A DNA stretch of 64,000 nt, taken from contig NZ_CP022098.1 of assembly GCF_002305875.1 (NCBI RefSeq), forward strand, positions 1,674,001-1,738,000. Reading direction: 5' to 3'. This stretch comes from Cystobacter fuscus (GTDB taxonomy: Bacteria > Myxococcota > Myxococcia > Myxococcales > Myxococcaceae). Shown here piece by piece: positions 32,969 through 43,180 of the stretch (its first letter is position 1; each line of letters begins with the position of its first letter). Below the pieces are notes generated by a model. It searched no databases and was not told the DNA's origin. It worked only from the letters and a program-made list of their open reading frames with translations. The position numbers were made by a program, and so were the translations under genes.

Positions 32969-34536
32969 GGCCCCACCTGGCGGGCGCGCGCGAGCGGGGT
33001 GAAGAAGCCATGGGGGCTCGGCTCGAAGTCCTGGAGGCGCCGGGAGACGACGGCCACCGAGTCCTCGTGCCACAGCGGCACCACGGGGACGAGTTCGTCC
33101 AGGCGCTCCTGGGCGCGGGCGTAGAGGCGCAGGCGCTCGGGAGTGGGGACTCGGCTGGCCTCGTCGAGCAGGGCGTCGAGCGCCGCGTCCTCGAGCGCCC
33201 CCCGGTTGAGCCCGCCGAAGTGGTTCTTCTCCGAGGGCACGTTGGCCGAGTGGTACGCGCCGCGCATCAGGTCCGGCTCGACGACGGAGGCCCACTTGAG
33301 GGTGAAGAGCTCGAAGTTGCCCCGGCGCACGTCGTTGAAGAAGGTGGCGAACTCGAGCGAGCGCACCTCCACGGCCACGCCGCCGCGGCCCAGTTGCTCG
33401 CGCAGCACGAGCGCGATGGAGCGGCGCAGCCGGTCGGTGCTCGTCTTGAGCTGGAGCGTGAGCCGGGGAGCGCCGCCGGGGCCATCCGGATCCGGGTAGC
33501 CCGCTTCGTCGAGCAGCCGGGCCGCCTCCTCCGGGGCGTATCGGCAGCCGGAGACGGGGGCCCAGGCCCAGTTCGTGCGCGGCAGCAGGCCCTGGGCGGG
33601 CCGGGCGAGGCCGTGCAGCTTGTAGGTGACGAGCGGCTCCACGTCGATGAGGTGGCAGAGGGCGCGGCGCACGCGCGCGTCGGCGAGGGCCCCCTCGCGC
33701 AGGTTCATGCCCAGGTAGGCGAGGCCCGTGCCCGGCCGGGTGAGCACGCGCAGGGAGGGCTCTCGCTCCAGGGCGGGCAGGGTGGCGGGGGAGAGCGCGT
33801 TGAGGACGAGGTCCGCGCGGCCCTTGAGCAGCTCCAGCACGCGGGTCGTCTCGTCGCGCACCACGCGGAAGTGCAGCCGGGGGATGGCGGGCGCGCCCCG
33901 GAAGTAGCCCGCGAAGGGCACGAGCGCCAGGTGCTCCTCGTCCGGCTGGGACTCGAAGCGGAAGGGGCCCGCGCCCACGGGAGCCTCGTCCTGGGCCTGC
34001 TTGAAGGCGGCCGACGCGCGCCGGGCCGGGAGGATGCCCAGGGACAGGTCCGCCAGCAGGGGCGCGAAGGGCTGGCGCAGGTGGAAGCGCACCGTGCGCG
34101 CGTTCTTCACCTCCACCCACTCGAGTGCCGAGTAGCGCTCGGCCCGGGGGCTCGCGAGCGCGGGCTCCCTCACGCTGTCATAGGTGGCCTTCACGTCCCA
34201 GGCGGTGAGGGGGTTGCCGTCGTGGAAGGTGAGTCCCGGTCGCAGGGTGAACTCCACGAGCGTGGGGCTCAGCTCCTGGAAGGACTCGGCGAGGTCGGGC
34301 ACGGGCCTGCCGCTGTCATCGACGGTGACGAGGCCCGGGGTGAGCAACTGGGACAGACGCTGGCCCATCGCCGTGAGCGCGAGCCGGCTGTCGAGGCTGT
34401 CCGGCGGCGCCTCGATGAGCACGGTGATGCCCTCGAGGGGAGGCTCGGCGCGGCAGCCGCTCCCGAGCGTGACGACGAGCGCCATGACGAACGCCATGAC
34501 GAGCCCCAGGTGGGCGGATCGGAGTGGCGGGAGCAT
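32965..34536 (-). CDS. Solute-binding lipoprotein of a peptide ABC transporter (SBP family 5)
   Basis: This 523-residue protein has a lipoprotein signal (VMALVVTLGSGC) and the SBP_bac_5 pattern: ITVLIEAPPDSLDSRLALTA, VPDLAESFQELSPTLVEFTL, FTLRPGLTFHDGNPLTAWDV, and DEVLSMVKD-type regions less clearly. It would capture oligopeptides or similar solutes at the inner membrane surface for the two permeases downstream. The transporter operon lacks the usual DppD/DppF ATPase genes. The gene is divergent from the SDR at 34633. Confidence 0.9.
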   Translation of the reverse strand: MLPPLRSAHLGLVMAFVMALVVTLGSGCRAEPPLEGITVLIEAPPDSLDSRLALTAMGQRLSQLLTPGLVTVDDSGRPVPDLAESFQELSPTLVEFTLRPGLTFHDGNPLTAWDVKATYDSVREPALASPRAERYSALEWVEVKNARTVRFHLRQPFAPLLADLSLGILPARRASAAFKQAQDEAPVGAGPFRFESQPDEEHLALVPFAGYFRGAPAIPRLHFRVVRDETTRVLELLKGRADLVLNALSPATLPALEREPSLRVLTRPGTGLAYLGMNLREGALADARVRRALCHLIDVEPLVTYKLHGLARPAQGLLPRTNWAWAPVSGCRYAPEEAARLLDEAGYPDPDGPGGAPRLTLQLKTSTDRLRRSIALVLREQLGRGGVAVEVRSLEFATFFNDVRRGNFELFTLKWASVVEPDLMRGAYHSANVPSEKNHFGGLNRGALEDAALDALLDEASRVPTPERLRLYARAQERLDELVPVVPLWHEDSVAVVSRRLQDFEPSPHGFFTPLARARQVGP

Positions 34537-34632
34537 GGAAGGAGCGTTGTGTCACAGAACACGTCGCGCGCGTGCCCCTACCCGTGCTTCCGTCCATCAT
34601 TACTTTTCCCTTCTCATCAGAGGAGCGGGTTC

Positions 34633-35424
34633 ATGGACAAGGCAACGGGAGTGGCGCTCGTGACGGGCGGCAACCGGGGACTGGGGTTCGAGGTCTGCCG
34701 GCAGCTCGGTCAGCGGGGCATGCGGGTGTTGCTCTCGGCTCGGGACATCGCCGAGGGGGCCAGGGCCACCGCCGCGCTGCGTGAGGAGGGCCTCGAGGTG
34801 AGCTTCGAGCCCCTGGACGTCACCTCCGAGGAGAGCATCGCCCAGCTCACGGATCGGCTCGGACGTCAGGAACTGCGGCTCGCGGCGCTCGTCAACAACG
34901 CGGGCATCGCCCTGGAGGGCTTCAACGCGGATGTCGTCGAGCGCACGATCGCCGTGAACTTCACGGGCGTGTTGCGCGTCACCGAACACCTGCTGCCGCT
35001 CATGGGGGAACACGGCCGCATCGTCATGGTGTCCAGTGGGATGGGCGTGCTGGAGGGCCTGGCTCCCGCCCTGCGCCAGCGCATCGATCCACCCCCCTCG
35101 AAGGACGCGCTGGTCGCCTGGGTGGACGAGTTCGCCGAGGCCGTGCGCGCCGGCCAGTATGAGCAGAAGGGCTGGCCAGGCTCGGCCTACCGCGTCTCGA
35201 AGTTGGGCCTCAACGCGCTTACCCGGCTGCTCGCCGAGGAGTTGAGACCCCGGCACCTGCTCGTCAACGCCGTCTGTCCGGGCTGGGTGCGCACGCGCAT
35301 GGGCGGACCCCGGGCCACGCGGGATGTGGAACAGGGAGCCGACACCCTCGTGTGGGCGGCGCTCCTCCCTCCCGATGGACCCACCGGACGGCTGTTCCGG
35401 GATCGCCAGCCCATCGCCTGGTAG
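34633..35424 (+). CDS. Short-chain dehydrogenase/reductase
   Basis: This 263-residue SDR has the cofactor motif VALVTGGNRGLGFEVCRQLG, LAALVNNAGIAL, the catalytic serine in IVMVSSGMG, and YRVSKLGLN with Tyr and Lys. The sequence resembles the carbonyl-reductase (CBR1-like) branch, which has an extended insert before the active-site tyrosine (about residues 147-172, ALRQRIDPPPSKDALVAWVD). It uses GAGGAG before ATG 34633. It is divergent from the peptide-binding lipoprotein gene. The substrate is unknown. Confidence 0.9.
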   Translation: MDKATGVALVTGGNRGLGFEVCRQLGQRGMRVLLSARDIAEGARATAALREEGLEVSFEPLDVTSEESIAQLTDRLGRQELRLAALVNNAGIALEGFNADVVERTIAVNFTGVLRVTEHLLPLMGEHGRIVMVSSGMGVLEGLAPALRQRIDPPPSKDALVAWVDEFAEAVRAGQYEQKGWPGSAYRVSKLGLNALTRLLAEELRPRHLLVNAVCPGWVRTRMGGPRATRDVEQGADTLVWAALLPPDGPTGRLFRDRQPIAW

Positions 35425-35581
35425 CCGATTGCTTCCGCTCGGCGGTGGGCTCCTCGCGTTGGCCAGCGATCAATTCCCGGCCTCGCGCGAGCATGCTTTG
35501 CCGCCTGGTGGAAGGCCGGGCACCCCGGAGCCGGGGTGCTCGGGTGTGTCTCCCTTGCCGCCCCAGACTCCCCCTTTCATA

Positions 35582-37834
35582 ATGCCCAACACCTTCCCCG
35601 GAGAGTGTGTGCAGGTCCCCCGAGCCAGAACCCTCTTGGCCGTGACGATTGCCATTTTCGTCGCCCATCCGCGCGTGAGTGCCGCCGCGGATGACAAGAA
35701 GCGCGCCGAGCGCGAGGCCCTCAAGGCGTCGTTGTTGCAGGTGCTGCAGCGCGACCCCCTCAACGCCAGCCGTGTGGGCGTCCACATGATGAGCCTCGAC
35801 GACGGCTCGGTGGTGTTCAGCCACAACGCGGACGAGCTGCTCAACCCCGCCTCCAACGTGAAGCTCGTCACCTCGGCGGCGGCGCTCTCCACGCTCGGGC
35901 CCGAGTTCCGTTTCGAGACCGAGTTCCTCGTGGAGGCGGAGTCCGATGGTCTCAAGGCCAAGACGCTCTACGTGCGAGGCAAGGGAGACCCCTCCATCAC
36001 CACCGAGCGCCTGTACGGCATGGTGGGCGACCTGTTCCACACGGGCCTGCGCGAGGTGCAGGACATCGTCGTGGACGAGGCGTGGTTCGACGACGAGCGC
36101 ACCCCGCCGGGGTATGACCAGGAGGACTCGGACCGGGCCTACATGGCTCCCACGGGAGCCCTGAGCCTGAACTGGAACGCGGTGGGTGTCTTCCTGCGTC
36201 CCGGTGAGCGCCTGGGCGCCAAGGGCGTGGTGGAGATCGAGCCGCCCAGCGACTACTTCGTGGTGGAGAACGCGCTCACCACGGGCGACCGGCGGGCGCG
36301 CCGCTTCTCGGTGTCGTCGGACGCGGCGGGCGCGCAGCAGAAGATCATCGTGCGCGGCCTGGTGCCCGAGGCCGGCGGCGCCATGAGCGTGTACAAGAAG
36401 ATCGACAACCCGCCGCTCTACTTCGGCCAGACGCTCAAGCAGATGCTGGTGGCGCGGGGCGTCAAGGTGAAGGGCAAGGTGAAGGCGGGGCTGACGCCGC
36501 AGCGCGCGAAGCTCGTGTTCGTGGCGCACTCGGACACCTTCGACATCGTGCTCAAGCGGCTCAACAAGCTGTCGAGCAACTTCATCGCCGAGACGCTCCT
36601 CAAGACGATGGGCGCGGAGGCGCGGGGCGCTCCGGGCTCGTTCGCCAAGGGGCTGGACGTGGTGGAGGACTTCCTCGCGCGCGAGGTGGGCATCCCCCGT
36701 GGCACCTACGTGATGAAGAACGGCAGCGGACTCAACGACGCCAACCGCTTCTCCGCCACGCAGCTCGACCGGATCCTCCGCTACATGTACGAGCGCTTCC
36801 CGCTCGCGCCCGAGTACCTGTCCTCGCTGGGCATCGCCGGCAAGGACGGCACGCTCAGGTACCGCTTCGATGGCACCGAGGCGGTGGGCCGGCTGCGCGC
36901 CAAGACGGGCACGCTGGAGAACGTGTCGGCGCTCAGTGGCTACGTGCAGGCGGCGGGCGGCGAGAAGTTCATCTTCTCCATGATGGTGAACGACTACCCG
37001 GGCCGCTCGGGACCGGTGGTGCGGGGCCTGGACGCGCTGGGCACGGCGGTGGCCTCGGTGGGCTCGACGATGGGCCCCGGGCGCGCGGTGGCCGAGCTCG
37101 CCAGCGGCGAGAAGTCCAGCAGCCCCATGGGCGAGATGAGCAGCCGGGTGAAGACGTACCTCGCCCTGAGCAGCCAGCATGATCCGCGCAACATCGGCTT
37201 CCTGCGCACGGCGTGGCGCAGCGAGCGCGACCCGGCGGTGCGCGCGGTGGTGGCCGAGGGCCTCTACCAGTCCAATCCCCAGGATTACCTCGGGGTGCGC
37301 ACGCTCCTGGACAGCTACTCGGCGGGCTCGGAGGTGTACGGCCGGCTGCGCACGGTGGCGCGGGAGTTGTCGGTGGGGGTGCCGGGGCTGGGCAGCCTCG
37401 TGGAGCTCGCCGCGAGCGGCAACGTCGAGGCGCTCTCGCGCGTCGCCGAGCTGGCCGGGGCGTCCGCCGGCGACAACCTCGCCGAGGGGGAGATGGCCGA
37501 GGGCCTGGGTGCCATCGCCCGCTCGGCGCCCGAGGATCTGGTGCAGGCGCTGCGCGTCGCGAGCGACAAGGATCGCGAGGCGGCCACCACGCTGCTCGCG
37601 CGCGGCCTCGTGCAGACCGGCGAGGCGGAGCACCCCTTCTGGAAGGCGCTGCGCAAGAGCCTGGGCGCGTCGGATCCCAAGGTGGCGGAGTTCTCCCGCT
37701 CGCTCGAGGGCCTGATGTCGCGCAAGGTCGCCGAGGCCAAGGCCCCCCGGGCCGAGCCGCCCCTGGGCAACCCTGTCCTGGCCTCGCCGCCCGTCATCGG
37801 CAGCGGCCTCTCGGAGACCCGTCCCGGCGGGTGA
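35582..37834 (+). CDS. dacB: D-alanyl-D-alanine carboxypeptidase/endopeptidase (PBP4 type) with C-terminal extension
   Basis: This protein of about 750 residues has a signal peptide and the class C PBP (S13) triad: [13 protein letters not shown] (Ser and Lys), the SSN of [10 protein letters not shown], and KTG in [14 protein letters not shown]. These span about residues 50-470, a normal PBP4 size. It should trim or hydrolyse peptidoglycan cross-links in the periplasm. Beyond this lies an unusual helical tail of about 270 residues (from about 480) with HEAT-like periodicity and the ending LSETRPGG, which is not part of known PBP4s. The start codon could also be GTG 35609, nine codons downstream. 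Confidence 0.88.
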   Translation: MPNTFPGECVQVPRARTLLAVTIAIFVAHPRVSAAADDKKRAEREALKASLLQVLQRDPLNASRVGVHMMSLDDGSVVFSHNADELLNPASNVKLVTSAAALSTLGPEFRFETEFLVEAESDGLKAKTLYVRGKGDPSITTERLYGMVGDLFHTGLREVQDIVVDEAWFDDERTPPGYDQEDSDRAYMAPTGALSLNWNAVGVFLRPGERLGAKGVVEIEPPSDYFVVENALTTGDRRARRFSVSSDAAGAQQKIIVRGLVPEAGGAMSVYKKIDNPPLYFGQTLKQMLVARGVKVKGKVKAGLTPQRAKLVFVAHSDTFDIVLKRLNKLSSNFIAETLLKTMGAEARGAPGSFAKGLDVVEDFLAREVGIPRGTYVMKNGSGLNDANRFSATQLDRILRYMYERFPLAPEYLSSLGIAGKDGTLRYRFDGTEAVGRLRAKTGTLENVSALSGYVQAAGGEKFIFSMMVNDYPGRSGPVVRGLDALGTAVASVGSTMGPGRAVAELASGEKSSSPMGEMSSRVKTYLALSSQHDPRNIGFLRTAWRSERDPAVRAVVAEGLYQSNPQDYLGVRTLLDSYSAGSEVYGRLRTVARELSVGVPGLGSLVELAASGNVEALSRVAELAGASAGDNLAEGEMAEGLGAIARSAPEDLVQALRVASDKDREAATTLLARGLVQTGEAEHPFWKALRKSLGASDPKVAEFSRSLEGLMSRKVAEAKAPRAEPPLGNPVLASPPVIGSGLSETRPGG

Positions 37835-38015
37835 GGGCCCGCCCGCTCGCCCTCCCTCCTTCCCTTCTTCCGACCGTCCGGGAAGGGCGGGGGCTGAAGC
37901 CCTGTTCAGGTGCTTGTCAGCCCCTTATGGTAGGGAAGTGGCGCGAGCGGCATTCCCGCTCTTGGATGTAGGTAACCGGCCCGTGGTGGGCCGGTGCTCG
38001 AGAAAGGACGGCATC

Positions 38016-38546
<531 letters not shown>

Positions 38547-38564
38547 GCCTTCCCGCTGAAACAC

Positions 38565-38599
38565 CAACGGCCGCTCCCGGGAGACCGGGGCGGCCGTTG
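38565..38599. terminator. Hairpin between convergent ssb and sdhC
   Basis: CAACGGCCGC and GCGGCCGTTG form a perfect 10-bp stem around an inner CCCGG/CCGGG pair. There is no T-run on either strand, but the position between two convergent genes fits a bidirectional terminator. Confidence 0.65.
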
Positions 38600-38637
38600 T
38601 CGTTGCGGGCGCTCGGGGGGAGCGCCCTGCGCGCCAC

Positions 38638-39351
38638 TCAGTGCATGTCGCCCTGCGTCTGGACGATGGCGTTGCGCGCGTCGATGACGGCCTGGGTGCC
38701 ACCGGCCTGGTACATGGCGAAGAGCACGCCCCAGCCCATGGCGAGCAGCACCAGGAAGAGGACGATGGACCACGGCTCGAAGCGGCGCATGGAGCGCTCA
38801 CTGGCCAAGAGGCCCCAGCCCATGGCGAAGCCCTGGAGGCCGTTGGCCAGGTGGTACGCGGTGCCGAGGATGCCGAGCACGTAGACGACGATGGTGGGCG
38901 TGTGCCAGCGCATCTCGTAGGCGATGGCGGCGAAGGGCTCGGCCGCGCCGTGCACCAGCCGCGGCTGGAGGAAGGCCAGCCACATGTGGGCCCCGATGAA
39001 GCCGAGCACGCCCAGGGCCGCGGCGCGCTGGAGGATGTACTTGAGGTTGCCGTAGTTGGGGTAGGCGCCCAGGTTGGGCCGGAAGCTGAACAGCCGCGCC
39101 ACGCCCCACGCGGTGTGGATGAGCAGCGGCAGCAGCACGATGATGAAGGTGAAGATCATCGAGTACGGGTGCTTGTACTCGGTCACCGCGGACTGCCAGG
39201 CCTGGGCGCCCTGGAACGCGGCGAGGTTGTCCCACAGGTGGTTCACCACCCAGATGCTCAGCGGCACCACGGCGAGGAACGAGCCCAGACGGGACTGGAT
39301 GAAGGGCGTCTTCTGGGGAAGGGCGTCGGCGGTAGCGGCTTGGGTGCTCAT
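38638..39351 (-). CDS. sdhC: Succinate dehydrogenase/fumarate reductase cytochrome b subunit, not accompanied by sdhA/B
   Basis: This 237-residue protein has five membrane helices and the histidines expected to ligate haem b. The N-terminal STQAATADALPQKTPFIQSR leads into LGSFLAVVPLSIWVVNHLWD, as in the b558/FrdC-type family of Bacteroidetes and Deltaproteobacteria. The anchor passes electrons between the Fe-S subunit and quinone. The flavoprotein and iron-sulfur genes that normally follow are absent; the gene is flanked by ssb (convergent) and hslO (divergent). Start: ATG 39351 with GGAGTT upstream. Confidence 0.88.
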   Translation of the reverse strand: MSTQAATADALPQKTPFIQSRLGSFLAVVPLSIWVVNHLWDNLAAFQGAQAWQSAVTEYKHPYSMIFTFIIVLLPLLIHTAWGVARLFSFRPNLGAYPNYGNLKYILQRAAALGVLGFIGAHMWLAFLQPRLVHGAAEPFAAIAYEMRWHTPTIVVYVLGILGTAYHLANGLQGFAMGWGLLASERSMRRFEPWSIVLFLVLLAMGWGVLFAMYQAGGTQAVIDARNAIVQTQGDMH

Positions 39352-39601
39352 CGGAACTCCGGACGTCGCGCGGGCCCGAGGGGACCGCGCCAGGAAGTCA
39401 GTCGGACGGGGTGTTATAGCCGGTCCTGGGACCGGGGTAGGATTTTCCGCCATGGGAAGACGCCTCCGGGCCACAGGGAGGTATCAGCGGGGGTGATGAC
39501 CGGGTCCGGCTCCGCTCCTGGCGGGGGAGCCACCGGGGGAGCGCCCGGGTGCGTATTGTCATTGGCGAGCGCCCCGGGGGACGGCAGGCTATTGCCCCCT
39601 C

Positions 39602-40501
39602 ATGGCCGATGAACTCGTCAGTGGTTTGTTGAAGGAGACCGACCTGCGCGTGGTGCTCGTCACCGCGAGCGACCTGGCCCGCCGGGCGCGCGAGCTGCAC
39701 CGCTCGGCGTCGGCGTCGGCCTCGCTGATGGCGCAGGCCCTCACCGCCGGGGCCCTGCTCGGCTCGTTGCAGAAGAATGACTCGCGCATCAACCTCCAGG
39801 TGGAGTGCGATGGCCCCCTGCGCGGCCTCTTCGTGGATGGGGATGGGGCGGGGGTGGTGCGGGGCTACGCCAAGAATCCCCTCGTGTCGCACGTGGGCGC
39901 CGAGGGCGAGTACCATTGGCGTCCGGCGCTCGGGAACAAGGGCTTCCTGTCCGTGCTGCGCGACCTGGGGGGGGGCGAACAGTACCGCTCGGCGGTGGAG
40001 CTGGAGAGCTTCGACCTGGGGAGTGACCTGGAGCGCTACTTCCGCATCTCGGATCAGCTCCCCACGCGGGTCTACCTCTCGGTGCAGCCGCTGTCCCAGG
40101 GCGGGCAGGTCGAGCCGCTGGGACTCGTGGCCGGCATGCTCCTGCAGCCGCTGCCGCAGGGGGACATGGAGGCCTTCCGGACACTGGGGGAGCGGCTCGC
40201 CCGGGACTTCGAGTCCGCGGTGCGGGCGCACGCCTCCCAGGGCACGAGCGCGCTGCTCAAGGCGCTGGTGGCCCAGCCGGACCTGGAGGTGATGTCGCGC
40301 TACCCGGTGTCCTTCACGTGCAGTTGTAGCAAGGAGCGGGTCAAGCGCGCGCTGATGACCCTGGGCCAGGCGGAGCTGGAGGACATCCTCGCCACGGATG
40401 GCAAGGCCGAGGCCGACTGCCACTTCTGCACGATGCACTACGTCATCACCGGGGAGGAGATTCGCGGCCTGCTCGGGGAGATGGAGGCCTCCACGAGCTG
40501 A
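39602..40501 (+). CDS. hslO: Hsp33 redox-regulated chaperone
   Basis: This 299-residue protein has the Hsp33 fold (MADELVSGLLKETDLRVVLV start, LTAGALLGSLQKNDSRINLQ, PLRGLFVDGDG) and the four cysteines: CSCSKERV at about residue 240, and CHFC at about residue 280. In family members they bind zinc when reduced and form disulphides on oxidation, which switches on chaperone activity. It is divergent from sdhC. Motif spacing is normal. Confidence 0.95.
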   Translation: MADELVSGLLKETDLRVVLVTASDLARRARELHRSASASASLMAQALTAGALLGSLQKNDSRINLQVECDGPLRGLFVDGDGAGVVRGYAKNPLVSHVGAEGEYHWRPALGNKGFLSVLRDLGGGEQYRSAVELESFDLGSDLERYFRISDQLPTRVYLSVQPLSQGGQVEPLGLVAGMLLQPLPQGDMEAFRTLGERLARDFESAVRAHASQGTSALLKALVAQPDLEVMSRYPVSFTCSCSKERVKRALMTLGQAELEDILATDGKAEADCHFCTMHYVITGEEIRGLLGEMEASTS

Positions 40502-40596
40502 GCGAGGAGGCGGGCGCGGGGTTGCTGCCGGGAGTGGCGGTAGCGCACGGCCCGGGGTATGACGCGGGCCCCGCCTCTCACACTGGAGTCCGCGCC

Positions 40597-41238
40597 GTGG
40601 CCACCAAGCGGGCAACACCCAAGGTCACCAAGGGCAAGCCCTCCCAGAAACAGGTGGAGAAACTCGTCTCCATTCCACCCGACGTGGTGCTCGCGCCCCA
40701 GGTGGAAGCCCCCCGTCATGCCACCGGGCGCGACCAGTCGCGTGCCAGGACCCAGGTGCAGGAGCTGACGTGGGCGCAGTTCGATCGCGCCGTGCAGACG
40801 CTCGCGCTCGCCATCCGCCAGTCGTACTCGCCCGCGGCCGTGGTGGGCGTGGCGCATGGGGGCGTGTTCGTGGGCGGGGCGCTGTCCAGCGCCCTGGGCG
40901 CCGAGTTCTTCCCGGTGCGCATCAGCCGCCGCAGCCGGGACAAGGGCCAGGCCAAGCCGAAGCTGAGCGGGGAGATGCCGCGCGAGCTCAAGGGCAAGCG
41001 GGTGCTCATCGTGGACGACGTGGTGGCCAGCGGCGACACGCTGGCGCTGGCCGTGGCGATGGCGCGCAAGGTGGGGGCCCGCGAGGTGAGCACCGCGGCG
41101 CTGGTGTCCCGGCCGGGTGGCTTCGAGCCGGACTTCTTCGCGCTGTCCACCGACGCCCTGGTCGTCTTTCCGTGGGACTACGAGGACGTCGCCGAGGACG
41201 GGCGCTTCGACGTGGACCCGGACAAGGCGGGGGCGTGA
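40597..41238 (+). CDS. Phosphoribosyltransferase family protein
   Basis: This 213-residue protein (GTG start at 40597, TGGAG upstream) has a basic N-terminal extension rich in Lys (residues 1-40). The phosphoribosyltransferase core then reads VVGVAHGGVFVGGALSSALG, and its PRPP loop is RVLIVDDVVASGDTLALAVA. The family transfers phosphoribose to purine or pyrimidine bases. The closest known types are hypoxanthine/xanthine or pyrimidine regulators (PyrR-like). It ends 25 bp before selB, so it may be part of the selB-pxrK-pxrR transcript. The substrate is not known. Confidence 0.8.
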   Translation: MATKRATPKVTKGKPSQKQVEKLVSIPPDVVLAPQVEAPRHATGRDQSRARTQVQELTWAQFDRAVQTLALAIRQSYSPAAVVGVAHGGVFVGGALSSALGAEFFPVRISRRSRDKGQAKPKLSGEMPRELKGKRVLIVDDVVASGDTLALAVAMARKVGAREVSTAALVSRPGGFEPDFFALSTDALVVFPWDYEDVAEDGRFDVDPDKAGA

Positions 41239-41263
41239 AGGCCGCGGGGGGGCGCGGAGCACG

Positions 41264-43180
41264 ATGATCATCGGCACCGCGGGGCACATCGATCACGGCA
41301 AGACGTCCCTGGTCAAGGCGCTTACCGGAATCGACACGGATCGGCTGAAGGAGGAGAAGCGCCGGGGCATCACCCTGGAGCTGGGCTTCGCGCACCTCGC
41401 GCTGGGCGAGGGGCAGGTGGCGGGCGTGGTGGACGTGCCCGGCCACGAGCGCTTCGTGAAGGCGATGGCGGCGGGGGCCGGCGGGGTGGACCTGGCGGTG
41501 CTGGTGGTGGCGGCGGACGAGGGGGTGATGCCCCAGACGCGCGAGCACCTGGACATCTGCCGGCTGCTGGGCGTGAAGGCCGGAGTGGTGGCGCTCACCA
41601 AGGCGGATCTGCTTCCGGGGCTGGGCGCGGAGTGGCGCGCGCTGGTGGACGCGGACGTGGCCACGCTGGTGGCGGGCACCTTCCTCGAGGGCCGTCCCGT
41701 GGTGCCCGTCTCGTCGCGCACGGGCGAGGGGCTCGAGGCGCTGCGGGCCGCGCTCGTCGAGGTCTCCAGGGACGTGCCCGCGCGCGGCGTGGACGGCCCC
41801 GCCTTCCTGCCGGTGGACCGGGCCTTCAGCTTGAAGGGCTTTGGCACGGTGGTGACGGGCACGCTCTTGTCGGGGGCCTTCGCGGCGGAGGACTCCGCTT
41901 CCCTGCTGCCGGGCCTCGCCGGACCCTGGCGTGTGCGCGGAGTGCAGCGGCATGGCGAGGGGGTGCCGCGGGTGGTGGCCGGGCAGCGCGCGGCGGTGAA
42001 CCTCGTGGGCGTGGAGGCCGAGGCCGTCGCGCGGGGCGCGGTGTTGGTGCACGCGGGCGAGGTGTCCGAGACGTCCATGTTGGACGTGGAGCTGAGCCTG
42101 TTGGCCGCGGCGCCCGAGGCGCTGCCCCGGCGCCGCAAGCTCCTCCTTCACCTGGGCACGGCGCAGGCGGAGGCCACGGTGGCGCTGTTGGACCTGGAGC
42201 GGTTGGAGCCGGGCGAGACGGGGCTCGCGCAGCTACGGCTGGCGACGCCCGTGGCGGCGCTGCCCGGCCAGCGCTTCATCCTCCGGGGTCCGCGCGCGCT
42301 GCCGGGCCGGGGTGCCACGCTGGCCGGGGGGCGGGTGTTGTCCATCTCGCCTCCGCGCCGGCGCAGGGGCGGGGCCGGGGTGGTGGCGCCCCTGCTGGAG
42401 GCGGACCCGGGCACCCAGGTGGCGTGGCTCTTGAGACAGGCGGGCTACCGGGGCCTCACCTGGAAGGAACTCTTCGCCCGCTCCGCCCTGGCGTCCCGGG
42501 TGTTGTCGCGGGCGCTGGAGACGCTCGGCGCGCGGGGCGCGGCGCTACTGGTGGACAAGGAGCGGCGGCTCTACCTTTCGGGCGAGGTGTTCGAGGGGAT
42601 GCGGGCGCGGGCCCTGGCGCTGCTCGACGCCTTCCACGAGCGCGAGCCCTTGCGCGAGGGGCTGTCGAGGGAGGAGCTGCGCCAGCGCCTGTCGGGCGAG
42701 CTCGAGGCCCGGGTGTTCTCCCGGCTGGTGCAGACGTTGGTGGAGGCGGGCAAGGTGGAGGTGGAGCGCGAGACGGTGAGGCGGGTGGGGCGGGGCCGCA
42801 CGTTGTCCCTGGATGAGGACGCGGCGCGCACGCGGCTGGTGGCGGACCTGGGGGCGGCGGGGCTCGCTCCGCCCACGCTCCACGAGCTGGCCGAGCGGCT
42901 GCGCCTGCCCGTGCCCCGGGTGAGGGAGCTGCTGCGGGTGGCGGTGGCGGAGGGCCGGGCGGTGGGGGTGAGCGAGGAACTCTACTTCGACGCGGGCGCG
43001 CTGGCTGGCCTCAAGGAGAGGCTCGTTGCCTACCTGCGCGACAAGAGCGACATTTCCACCCAGGCGTTCAAGGAGTTGGTGGGGCAGAGCCGGAAGTTCG
43101 TCATTCCCCTCTCGGAGTACTTCGATCGCGAGAAGGTCACGCTTCGTGTCGGAGAGAAACGGGTGCTGCGGCGCGCATGA
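41264..43180 (+). CDS. selB: Selenocysteine-specific elongation factor
   Basis: This 638-residue protein is SelB. It starts [20 protein letters not shown] (P-loop), has [29 protein letters not shown] (the PGH switch, with conserved GHE) and NKAD-type [10 protein letters not shown]. Beta-barrel domains follow to about residue 360. Four winged helices (about 380-638, ending [15 protein letters not shown]) bind the SECIS hairpin. It delivers Sec-tRNA to UGA. No selA, selD or Sec-tRNA gene is present in the window. Its stop codon overlaps the kinase gene by 4 nt, linking selenoprotein translation with the pxrK-like kinase in one transcript. Confidence 0.94.
   Translation: MIIGTAGHIDHGKTSLVKALTGIDTDRLKEEKRRGITLELGFAHLALGEGQVAGVVDVPGHERFVKAMAAGAGGVDLAVLVVAADEGVMPQTREHLDICRLLGVKAGVVALTKADLLPGLGAEWRALVDADVATLVAGTFLEGRPVVPVSSRTGEGLEALRAALVEVSRDVPARGVDGPAFLPVDRAFSLKGFGTVVTGTLLSGAFAAEDSASLLPGLAGPWRVRGVQRHGEGVPRVVAGQRAAVNLVGVEAEAVARGAVLVHAGEVSETSMLDVELSLLAAAPEALPRRRKLLLHLGTAQAEATVALLDLERLEPGETGLAQLRLATPVAALPGQRFILRGPRALPGRGATLAGGRVLSISPPRRRRGGAGVVAPLLEADPGTQVAWLLRQAGYRGLTWKELFARSALASRVLSRALETLGARGAALLVDKERRLYLSGEVFEGMRARALALLDAFHEREPLREGLSREELRQRLSGELEARVFSRLVQTLVEAGKVEVERETVRRVGRGRTLSLDEDAARTRLVADLGAAGLAPPTLHELAERLRLPVPRVRELLRVAVAEGRAVGVSEELYFDAGALAGLKERLVAYLRDKSDISTQAFKELVGQSRKFVIPLSEYFDREKVTLRVGEKRVLRRA

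Noticed and set aside
41264-43180. In-frame UGA selenoprotein genes in the window
   Set aside because: No gene here is interrupted by UGA with conserved sequence continuing beyond it; only SelB itself points to selenocysteine use.
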